A DNA stretch of 6,267 nt from an uncultured Burkholderiales bacterium (GTDB lineage: Bacteria; Pseudomonadota; Gammaproteobacteria; Burkholderiales; Burkholderiaceae_C), in contig CAIODK010000367.1 in NCBI GenBank assembly GCA_903856995.1, positions 1 through 6,267 of the forward strand. The letters run 5' to 3'. The position numbers and the translations under genes were made by a program. Numbering within the stretch: the stretch's first letter is position 1; the number at the start of each line of letters is the position of its first letter. The notes under the pieces were generated by a model. That model had not been told where the DNA came from and did no database searches. It saw nothing but the letters and a program-made list of their open reading frames with translations. This document shows, one piece after another, positions 1 through 4,902 of the stretch.

Positions 1-623
1 CGGTCGCCGTCTTCATCGGGGCTACCGGGTGGGCCGCCTGGGATGTGGTCGCCGTGGTCGTAGAAGATTTCAGAGCAAGGACCGCAGGGGCCCGTGTCAG
101 CCATCATCCAAAAGTTGTCGCTCTTGTAGCGGCCGCCTTTGTTGTCGCCAATGCGGATCACGCGCTCAGGTGGCAGACCGATCTCTTTGGTCCAAATATC
201 GTAGGCCTCGTCGTCTTCTTGATAGACGGTGGCGATCAAACGGTCTTTAGGAAGTTTGTAAACCTCGGTCAACAACTCCCACGCCCAGTGCAGTGATTCA
301 CGTTTGAAGTAATCACCGAACGACCAGTTACCCAGCATCTCAAAAAAGGTGTGGTGGCGCGCGGTGTAGCCCACGTTCTCTAAGTCGTTGTGCTTGCCAC
401 CGGCACGCAAGCACGCTTGCACCGAGGCAGCGCGAACATATGAGCGCTTGTCGGCCCCCAAAAACACGTCTTTGAACTGGACCATGCCTGAGTTGGTGAA
501 CATCAGGGTCGGGTCGTTGCCCGGCACCAAAGGACTGGAGGCGACGACGGTGTGGCCTTTGGACTCAAAAAAGTCTAAAAATGTTTTTCGAATGTCAGCG
601 ACGGAGATTTGGGGTGTAGTCAT
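1..623 (-). CDS. alaS: Alanyl-tRNA synthetase, N-terminal part (runs off left edge)
   Basis: This cytoplasmic class II aminoacyl-tRNA synthetase charges tRNA-Ala with alanine. The 207 codons present read MTTPQISVADIRKTFLDFF at the start, then the class II catalytic core: FTNSGMVQFKDVFLG, the QACLRAGGKHNDLENVG segment, and the motif 2 region RHHTFFEMLGNWSFGDYFK. Further on are GDNKGG and DTGPCGPCSEI, all hallmarks of AlaRS. The reading frame is open to the left edge. The rest of the catalytic domain and the tRNA-recognition, editing and C-Ala domains lie outside the window. The start is the ATG complementary to 621-623. No convincing Shine-Dalgarno precedes it, and a perfect TATAAT lies only 6 bases upstream, so the message may be leaderless. 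It is divergent from gabD. Identity is certain; only the extent beyond the window is unknown. Confidence 0.97.
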   Translation of the reverse strand, partial: MTTPQISVADIRKTFLDFFESKGHTVVASSPLVPGNDPTLMFTNSGMVQFKDVFLGADKRSYVRAASVQACLRAGGKHNDLENVGYTARHHTFFEMLGNWSFGDYFKRESLHWAWELLTEVYKLPKDRLIATVYQEDDEAYDIWTKEIGLPPERVIRIGDNKGGRYKSDNFWMMADTGPCGPCSEIFYDHGDHIPGGPPGSPDEDGD

Positions 624-637
624 TCTTAGATTATAAG
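609..637 (+). promoter_or_regulatory. Putative gabD promoter overlapping the alaS promoter
   Basis: On the plus strand TTGGGG (609-614) is separated by 17 bases from TATAAG (632-637), a 3/6 and 5/6 match to the sigma70 hexamers. This predicts a start near 644 and a leader of about 68 bases for gabD. The -10 shares the TTATAA palindrome (631-636) with the alaS -10 on the other strand. The -35 is weak and lies inside the first codons of alaS. Confidence 0.3.
630..635 (-). promoter_or_regulatory. Putative alaS -10 element (TATAAT)
   Basis: The minus strand reads a perfect TATAAT at 630-635. The expected transcription start, about 7 bases downstream, falls at or within a base or two of the alaS ATG at 623. 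A -35 match is weak: ATGACT at 655-660 with a 19-base spacer. The assignment is inferred from sequence only. Confidence 0.45.
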
Positions 638-711
638 TTTCGGTGTCACCCCAGAGTCATCGCAACGGCGGGGCCAGCGGTATGCTCGCCGGATTGAATT
701 TGGAGACCTCC

Positions 712-2190
712 ATGGACATGAAGACCGCGCCCCTTTCTTTGTTAAACGACCCCACCCTGCTCAAGACCGATGCCTTGATCAACGGCGATTGGGTCAAGGG
801 CGCGAGCCGTTTTGACGTGCATGACCCCGCCACAGGCAAAAAACTGGCGGATGTCGCCAACCTCGGACCCAAAGAGGCCAAAGCCGCCCTAGATGCGGCC
901 AACGCAGCTTGGCCGGCTTGGCGCAACAAAACCGGCAAAGAGCGCAGCATCATTTTGCGCAAGTGGTTTGAACTGTTGATGGCCAACCAAGAAGACTTGG
1001 GCCGCATCATGACCGCCGAGCAAGGCAAGCCCTTTGCCGAAGCCAAAGGCGAAGTGGCCTACGGGGCCAGCTTTGTGGAATGGTTTGCCGAAGAAGCCAA
1101 GCGCGTCAATGGCGAGACCCTGCCCCAGTTCGACAACACCCGCCGCTTGATGGTGCTCAAGCAACCCATCGGCGTGTGTGCGGCCATCACCCCCTGGAAC
1201 TTCCCGCTCGCCATGATCACCCGCAAAGTAGCGCCCGCCTTGGCCGCTGGTTGCCCCGTGGTCATCAAACCCGCCGAGCTGACCCCCCTCACCGCTTTGG
1301 CTGCGGCTGAGCTGGCTATTCGTGCGGGCATCCCTGCCGGCGTGTTGAACATCCTCACCGCTGACAGCGACAACAGCATTGCCATCGGCAAGGTGTTTTG
1401 CAGCAGCGACATCGTGCGCCACATCAGCTTCACGGGCTCCACCGAAGTGGGCCGCATCTTGATGGCGCAGTCTGCACCAAGCATCAAAAAACTGGCCTTG
1501 GAACTGGGCGGCAACGCCCCCTTCATCGTGTTTGACGATGCCGACATCGACAGCGCCGTGGAAGGCGCGATGGCCAGCAAGTACCGCAACGCTGGGCAGA
1601 CTTGCGTGTGCGCCAACCGCCTCTACGTGCAAGACGCGGTGTACGACGAGTTTGTGCAAAAGTTTTCTGCCAAGGTCAAAACCCTCAAGGTCGGCAACGG
1701 CTTTGAAGACGATGTGGTGCAAGGCCCTCTGATTGAAGACGCAGCCGTGCAAAAGGTCGAGCGCCATGTGCAAGACGCCATTGCCAAAGGCGGCAAAGTC
1801 ATGGTGGGCGGCCACAAGCTCAACGGCCAGTTCTTTGAACCCACCGTCATCGCCGACGCCAGCGCCGACATGCTGTGTGCCCGTGAAGAAACTTTTGGCC
1901 CGTTTGCCCCCGTGTTTCGCTTCCACAAAGACCAAGAAGCCATTGACGCGGCCAACAACACCGAGTTTGGCTTGGCCAGCTACTTTTACACCCGTGATAT
2001 TGGCCGCATCTACCGCGTCAGCGAAGCCCTGGAATACGGCATGGTGGGCGTCAACGTGGGTGTGATCGCCACAGAGCACGTACCGTTCGGCGGCGTGAAG
2101 CAGTCCGGCCTTGGGCGTGAGGGCTCTCGTCACGGCATGGACGAGTACTTGGAGATGAAATACATCTGCTTGGGCGACATCCTCAAATAG
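712..2190 (+). CDS. gabD: NAD(P)-dependent succinate-semialdehyde dehydrogenase
   Basis: This soluble aldehyde dehydrogenase superfamily enzyme oxidises succinate semialdehyde to succinate, the last step of 4-aminobutyrate degradation. From the ATG at 712 it has 492 residues, close to E. coli GabD. Visible landmarks are TPWNFP with the oxyanion Asn163, the nucleotide-binding loop FTGSTEVG (240-247), LELGGN with general base Glu264, and GQTCVCAN with nucleophile Cys298. A second cysteine at 300 matches the Cys-x-Cys redox pair described in some SSADHs. The end has VPFGGVKQSGLGREGS and a C-terminal EYLEMKYICLGD typical of GabD rather than betaine- or aldehyde-type ALDHs. The frame stays open up to a GTG at 643, with an ATG at 682. 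I chose 712 because GGAG at 702-705 sits 6 bases before it and the N-terminus then lines up with GabD; ATG 718 is an alternative. No gabT or transporter is adjacent. Coenzyme preference cannot be read confidently. Confidence 0.93.
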   Translation: MDMKTAPLSLLNDPTLLKTDALINGDWVKGASRFDVHDPATGKKLADVANLGPKEAKAALDAANAAWPAWRNKTGKERSIILRKWFELLMANQEDLGRIMTAEQGKPFAEAKGEVAYGASFVEWFAEEAKRVNGETLPQFDNTRRLMVLKQPIGVCAAITPWNFPLAMITRKVAPALAAGCPVVIKPAELTPLTALAAAELAIRAGIPAGVLNILTADSDNSIAIGKVFCSSDIVRHISFTGSTEVGRILMAQSAPSIKKLALELGGNAPFIVFDDADIDSAVEGAMASKYRNAGQTCVCANRLYVQDAVYDEFVQKFSAKVKTLKVGNGFEDDVVQGPLIEDAAVQKVERHVQDAIAKGGKVMVGGHKLNGQFFEPTVIADASADMLCAREETFGPFAPVFRFHKDQEAIDAANNTEFGLASYFYTRDIGRIYRVSEALEYGMVGVNVGVIATEHVPFGGVKQSGLGREGSRHGMDEYLEMKYICLGDILK

Positions 2191-2254
2191 CAGCAAAGCT
2201 AGTAAAGATGTGGGGTTGCGTGGTTTCCCCTCGTATGAATTATCAATTTTCGTG

Positions 2255-2262
2255 TATACAAT
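2255..2262 (+). promoter_or_regulatory. Putative -10 region of the winged-helix regulator gene
   Basis: TATACAAT contains two overlapping -10-like hexamers (TATACA 2255-2260, TACAAT 2257-2262) in an AT-rich stretch between gabD and the next start codon. No good -35 lies at the right distance. GTATAC here also resembles the core of GntR-type operators, so it could be a binding site instead. Confidence 0.3.
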
Positions 2263-2293
2263 CAAAAATGATTTTTTCCACACGATTTGATTG
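2259..2293. repeat. 8-bp perfect inverted repeat before the regulator start
   Basis: CAATCAAA (2259-2266) and TTTGATTG (2286-2293) are exact reverse complements separated by 19 bases. The left arm overlaps the -10-like TACAAT and the right arm ends 4 bases before the ATG at 2298. Within it a smaller repeat AATCA/TGATT (2260-2264 and 2269-2273) is nested. The arm spacing (27 bases between matching positions) is about 2.5 helical turns. It is a candidate operator for the adjacent regulator; function is inferred. Confidence 0.45.
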
Positions 2294-2297
2294 ATAA

Positions 2298-2642
2298 ATG
2301 TCAGTAAAACTCTATTTACGCTTTCTGAACCTCATCCATGCATTGGATGGCGGCGGGGATTCGCCTGCGATGGATTTGGATGCCAAAAGACTGCTCGAAG
2401 AGATTGCGGTGCGTCACTCTCAAGACAAGTGCATGACCGTCACTGACGCCATGGCCATGAGCCACATCGCCTCCCCCGCCACGATCCACCGCAAACTGGA
2501 CCAGTTGCGTGCCTTGGGCATGATCGAAACCATGTTTGAAGGTAAAAACCGCCGTACCAAATATCTGCGACCCACAGAAATGGCCGACGACTATTTCGAG
2601 CAAGCGGGTCTAGTGATGAAAAAAGCCCTAGCGCACATCTAA
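2298..2642 (+). CDS. Small winged-helix DNA-binding regulator (MarR-like)
   Basis: A 114-residue cytoplasmic protein that looks like a compact winged-helix transcription regulator; I do not recognise a named family member. An N-terminal helix (about 3-16) is followed by a helix at 26-40. The helix-turn-helix runs about 47-73, with recognition helix SPATIHRKLDQLRALGMI, and a basic wing about 76-93 (FEGKNRRTKYLRPT). A C-terminal helix from about 95 could mediate dimerisation. The layout resembles MarR/PadR-type folds. The start is fixed on the upstream side by TAA immediately before the ATG, and no good Shine-Dalgarno is visible. It follows gabD in the same direction after 107 bases that contain a possible promoter and an inverted repeat, so separate transcription and autoregulation are plausible. 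Whether it controls gabD is unknown. A strong terminator follows 21 bases after the stop codon. Confidence 0.8.
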   Translation: MSVKLYLRFLNLIHALDGGGDSPAMDLDAKRLLEEIAVRHSQDKCMTVTDAMAMSHIASPATIHRKLDQLRALGMIETMFEGKNRRTKYLRPTEMADDYFEQAGLVMKKALAHI

Positions 2643-2663
2643 GCGCTCACCACGCTCACCCTC

Positions 2664-2694
2664 AAACAGCATCCCTAGCGGATGCTGTTTTCAC
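2664..2694. terminator. Bidirectional rho-independent terminator between convergent genes
   Basis: AAACAGCATCC (2664-2674) pairs perfectly with GGATGCTGTTT (2680-2690): 11 bp with a 5-base loop, followed by TTTT (2688-2691). It ends the plus-strand regulator transcript. The AAA on the left arm gives a shorter U-run on the minus strand, so it probably also ends the convergent Cys-repeat gene, whose TAG stop lies in the loop. Confidence 0.8.
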
Positions 2695-2929
2695 ATCTTT
2701 TCTTGACTTTTTCGGTGGTGATGCGACGGCAGTATTTCATGTCGTTCTCGACTTTGCCCATGCACAGGTTGAGCAAATCATTGCCGCCTATTTTTTGGCA
2801 ATGAACTTTGTCATTGGTCAAGATCGCACGGCAGTAGTTGGCTTTGTCTTTGTCTTTGATGTCATCGCAGCTTTCCGCGCTTGCAACAAACGAAATGAAC
2901 AAGGACACACACAGGATAAGTATTTTCAT
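2675..2929 (-). CDS. Small exported protein with evenly spaced cysteine repeats
   Basis: An 84-residue protein without a function I can name. Residues 1-18 form a clear Sec signal peptide (MKILILCVSLFISFVASA), with likely cleavage after Ala18, so it should be periplasmic or secreted. The 66-residue mature part has six cysteines at 21, 33, 44, 56, 67 and 79, spaced 12-11-12-11-12. This amounts to roughly three repeats of about 23 residues, each beginning C-x-x-I: CDDIKDKDKANYC, CQKIGGNDLLNLC, CRRITTEKVKKRC. Even cysteine number and export suggest disulfide-linked short helices, and the chain is lysine-rich. I recall similar C-x-x-I-D-x-x-x-R-N-x-C repeats in uncharacterised bacterial proteins. 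The ATG at 2929 is chosen over the one at 2950 because GGAGG lies 4 bases before it and the signal peptide then starts cleanly with MK. It lies 49 bases after the nnrS-like gene on the same strand. The stop codon lies in a terminator loop. Confidence 0.8.
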   Translation of the reverse strand: MKILILCVSLFISFVASAESCDDIKDKDKANYCRAILTNDKVHCQKIGGNDLLNLCMGKVENDMKYCRRITTEKVKKRCENSIR

Positions 2930-2978
2930 AGTGCCTCCATTAAAAGCCAAATCATAGATAGCCAGTTTAGTTCACGCT

Positions 2979-4235
2979 TCAGCCTGAGCGACCATCCACC
3001 CGTGGTCGACCAAACCAGCTGCCATAACGCAGCGCCCAACCGCAAGTAGCCACCACCCAAACGCTGACCGCGGCTAACAGCAACAAATCACCGCCCATTG
3101 GCCACACCGCCGACGCGACACGCAACAACACCGCGCACTGCACCACCCAGTACAACGCCCAGGCCTTGTTGTCAGCCGCCAACGGTCGCCCGCTATGGCC
3201 ACTGCTCACGCGTGTGGCCATGGCAAACAGGGTCGCCCCCAGATAGCCCATGGTCATGGCGTGCAGAGGGGCCAAGCCCAACGACTGTTGATCGTGACTC
3301 AACGCCATCAAGGTGTGCGAGACCGTCTGTAGCGCCAGTGCGATGCCCAACCACAAAAACCCGCCATGGAGCATGGCCAATAAACGGATCTTCAAACTCT
3401 GCACCAGCCCCCAGCGGATCGCCAGCCACAGCATCAGGGCCGCGGTCGGTGTTTCAAAGGCAACCTGCAGCCAGCGCAAAGCCTCCGGTGCAGGCCAAAG
3501 CCAGAGATCAAGCACAGCAAACAAGCCCTCACACCAGAGAATCGCCACCATGGTCCACAGCAGCCACATCGGACGCCACGCATCCAGCACAGGCATGGCA
3601 CTGGCGCTAAAGAAGGGAATCATGCGGTGCGACACACAGGCAAACACCGTGGCAATGAAAAACCACAACGCCCCGTAAACGGCAGCACGCACCAGCGTGT
3701 CGTTGTCCGTGACAAGCCCTGCCACGATCAACCAAAGCGCTAACGCACCCAAAAGATTGGCGATCTGAATCACCAGTGCATGCGCCTTGTCATCCGCACG
3801 ACTGCGCCACCACAGCGTGGAGAACTTAAAAGCCAAGCTGGAATAAGCCGTCGCCACCAGCGTCAGGCCACCGATGGCGACCCAGGTGGACGCATGAAAC
3901 CCGACCAAGGCCAGCAGCCAACCCGACAAATAGCACAGCACTGGCGGTAGCAACGTGCGCGTGGCGGGCTCTGGCATCCCCAACCATTTAGGTCCGGCGG
4001 TGAACAAAAAGCCCGTAAAAAAAAGAGGCATAAAACCCAAGGACATCACCATGGCATGTGCCGTGCTGGGACTCACAGCCCACACCATCGGCACATGAAG
4101 GCTTCGCGCATACAACTGCGTGCACCACCACAAGGCGCTCAATGCCATCATGACTGCGCCCGAGAAAAACGCCAATCGATGCGGTGCGACCAACAGCCAA
4201 TGCACCCGCCAAAGCGGATCAGGTAGCGGGCGCAC
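2979..4235 (-). CDS. nnrS: NnrS family polytopic membrane protein
   Basis: An inner-membrane protein of the NnrS family, described as haem- and copper-containing and linked to nitric-oxide metabolism or NO stress. I count about 12 hydrophobic segments. Family-like landmarks are APHRLAFFSG before segment 1, STAHAMVMSLGFMPLFFTGF in segment 2, SHRMIPFFS mid-protein, AMLHGGFLWLG, and HAMTMGYLG followed by TRVSSGHSGR near the end. These contain histidines that could be metal ligands. The frame stays open up to a GTG at 4328, overlapping the upstream DUF2249 gene. I prefer the GTG at 4235 (418 residues) because GAGG sits 6 bases upstream and the conserved part begins soon after. The extra 31 residues of the longer reading are Trp/Leu-rich and partly encoded by a G/C-rich palindrome, so look non-native. 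It is probably co-transcribed with the DUF2249 gene 53 bases upstream. The start is uncertain; the family call is good. Confidence 0.85.
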   Translation of the reverse strand: MRPLPDPLWRVHWLLVAPHRLAFFSGAVMMALSALWWCTQLYARSLHVPMVWAVSPSTAHAMVMSLGFMPLFFTGFLFTAGPKWLGMPEPATRTLLPPVLCYLSGWLLALVGFHASTWVAIGGLTLVATAYSSLAFKFSTLWWRSRADDKAHALVIQIANLLGALALWLIVAGLVTDNDTLVRAAVYGALWFFIATVFACVSHRMIPFFSASAMPVLDAWRPMWLLWTMVAILWCEGLFAVLDLWLWPAPEALRWLQVAFETPTAALMLWLAIRWGLVQSLKIRLLAMLHGGFLWLGIALALQTVSHTLMALSHDQQSLGLAPLHAMTMGYLGATLFAMATRVSSGHSGRPLAADNKAWALYWVVQCAVLLRVASAVWPMGGDLLLLAAVSVWVVATCGWALRYGSWFGRPRVDGRSG

Positions 4236-4237
4236 CC

Positions 4238-4268
4238 CTCCCCTCGCAGGGGAAGAAACGAGGGGGAG
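4238..4268. repeat. G/C-rich palindrome at the nnrS start, two alternative hairpins
   Basis: TCCCCT (4239-4244) and AGGGGA (4248-4253) form a 6-bp stem with a 3-base loop. The same left arm, extended as CTCCCCTCG (4238-4246), can instead pair with CGAGGGGGAG (4259-4268) with one bulged base. The two are mutually exclusive. On the minus-strand mRNA the first hairpin covers the purine-rich stretch that would serve as Shine-Dalgarno for the GTG at 4235. Confidence 0.5.
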
Positions 4269-4288
4269 CAATGCCACCTTTCGAACGA

Positions 4289-4627
4289 TCAGCGGCCGCC
4301 AGAGCAGCCGCAACCACCAGAGCCACACCCAGCCGATGCGGGCGCCTTGGCAGCTTCAGCATCATCGCTGCCTGCCATGTGAACGCTGAAATCGATCACG
4401 ATATTGCCCGGATCGCGGGCGACATAGGACATGGCAATTTGATTGCCGTAGCGTTGCGATATTTGCTGCAACAGAGGCAATGGATCGTGGTCATTGACAA
4501 AACGCATGGTCTCACCATGTTCCAAAGATTCGAGCGCACCAAAGATGGCCGCATGACGAAACCGCTTAGCAACACCACGCGCATCAAAGCCATGGACTGC
4601 GGGAGACAAAGTAGTAGATGTAGACAC
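4289..4627 (-). CDS. DUF2249 domain protein with cysteine-rich tail
   Basis: A 112-residue soluble protein. Residues about 12-84 match the DUF2249 fold, a small TusA/SirA-like alpha/beta domain: FGALESLEHGETMRFVNDHD, then PLPLLQQISQRYG and an end strand like IVIDFSV. Function of the family is not established; members often occur with NnrS, hemerythrin-like and NO/anaerobic genes. A linker rich in Ala/Asp/Glu leads to a tail GCGSGGCGCSGG with cysteines at 101, 106 and 108, a possible metal or redox site. The start is GTG at 4627, supported by AAGGA (4633-4637) 5 bases upstream; no in-frame ATG precedes the domain. It precedes nnrS by 53 bases and is likely the first gene of that transcript. 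An FNR/NNR-like box lies about 76 bases upstream, and an inverted repeat overlaps its ribosome-binding site. Confidence 0.82.
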   Translation of the reverse strand: MSTSTTLSPAVHGFDARGVAKRFRHAAIFGALESLEHGETMRFVNDHDPLPLLQQISQRYGNQIAMSYVARDPGNIVIDFSVHMAGSDDAEAAKAPASAGCGSGGCGCSGGR

Positions 4628-4631
4628 AGGA

Positions 4632-4676
4632 ATCCTTCGTGAGTGAACGTCGATAAGCGACGGGTTCGCGAAGGAT
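4632..4676. repeat. Inverted repeat covering the DUF2249 gene ribosome-binding site
   Basis: ATCCTTCG (4632-4639) and CGAAGGAT (4669-4676) are perfect 8-bp complements. Between them CGTCG (4648-4652) and CGACG (4658-4662) form a second 5-bp stem, flanked by GAA/TTC (4645-4647 and 4665-4667), giving a long imperfect hairpin. In the minus-strand RNA the outer stem would bury the AAGGA ribosome-binding site. It also overlaps the putative -10 element, so it could act as DNA operator or RNA structure. Confidence 0.5.
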
Positions 4677-4680
4677 GCTA
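4675..4680 (-). promoter_or_regulatory. Putative -10 of the DUF2249-nnrS transcript
   Basis: The minus strand reads TAGCAT (4/6 to TATAAT). A start at about 4668 would place the centre of the FNR-like box (4709.5) exactly at -41.5, the class II activation position. The weak -10 fits an activator-dependent promoter. This is inferred. Confidence 0.35.
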
Positions 4681-4702
4681 GTTTGACGGGCTCTCATCGC
4701 CC

Positions 4703-4716
4703 TTGATTTGGCGCAA
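4703..4716 (-). promoter_or_regulatory. FNR/NNR-type activator box
   Basis: The minus strand reads TTGCGCCAAATCAA; the plus strand reads TTGATTTGGCGCAA. One half-site is a perfect TTGAT/ATCAA and the other (TTGCG) matches 3 of 5, in the FNR consensus TTGAT-N4-ATCAA. Position upstream of the DUF2249-nnrS pair fits control by an FNR, Anr, Dnr or NnrR-type regulator sensing oxygen or NO. Which one cannot be told. Confidence 0.5.
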
Positions 4717-4756
4717 ACCAAGGTCAATGAAGACAACCTCGAAGAAAGCCAGGCAA

Positions 4757-4792
4757 CAAAAAAGGGCTAGCAACGTTAAGCTGCTAACCCTT
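4757..4792 (-). terminator. Rho-independent terminator of tRNA-Pro
   Basis: On the minus strand AAGGGTTAGCA (4792 down to 4782) pairs with TGCTAGCCCTT (4772 down to 4762): 11 bp including one T-G wobble, with a 9-base loop. A run of six T (4763-4758) follows. It begins 8 bases after the tRNA CCA end. Confidence 0.85.
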
Positions 4793-4800
4793 GTCATTCT

Positions 4801-4877
4801 TGGTCGGTGTGAGAGGACTCGAACCTCCGACCCCTTGCACCCCATGCAAGTGCGCTACCAGGCTGCGCCACACACCG
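4801..4877 (-). tRNA. tRNA-Pro (anticodon GGG)
   Basis: A 77-base cloverleaf with encoded CCA at 4801-4803. The acceptor stem CGGTGTG pairs with CACACCG, including the C1-G72 pair characteristic of bacterial tRNA-Pro, followed by A73. The D-arm has GCGC...GCGC with GG in the loop. The anticodon stem is CTTGC/GCAAG with loop ATGGGGT, giving anticodon GGG and G37. The T-arm has GGAGG-TTCGAGT-CCTCT. It reads codons CCC and CCU. It is 25 bases downstream of the merR-family stop codon, has a perfect -10 just before it and a terminator just after. Confidence 0.96.
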
Positions 4878-4889
4878 AATCAGACTCTA

Positions 4890-4895
4890 ATTATA
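4890..4895 (-). promoter_or_regulatory. -10 element of tRNA-Pro promoter
   Basis: A perfect TATAAT on the minus strand ends 12 bases before the tRNA 5' end, predicting a start near 4883 and a 6-base leader. No good -35 hexamer is seen at 16-18 bases; the region where it should be is the last codons of the upstream merR-family gene. Confidence 0.55.
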
Positions 4896-4902
4896 GCGCC
4901 AC

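Noticed and set aside
643..711. N-terminal extension of GabD from GTG 643 or ATG 682
   Set aside because: It adds residues not matching GabD, lacks a Shine-Dalgarno, and the ATG at 712 has GGAG at good spacing.
2212..2230. GGGG...CCCC possible terminator after gabD
   Set aside because: Only 4 bp of stem with an 11-base loop and no T-run; too weak to call.
889..2283. 464-codon open frame antisense to gabD
   Set aside because: It runs opposite a clearly real gabD, has a low-complexity Val/Ala/His/Gly composition and no recognisable domain. Long antisense frames are expected opposite GC-biased genes.
2979..4328. Shadow frames in several phases over nnrS on the plus strand
   Set aside because: They lack ribosome-binding sites and plausible protein composition; the minus-strand membrane protein explains the region.
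4801..4877. tRNA-Pro as an integration site for a mobile element
   Set aside because: No integrase and no partial repeat of the tRNA 3' end are seen in the window; the neighbourhood is housekeeping.
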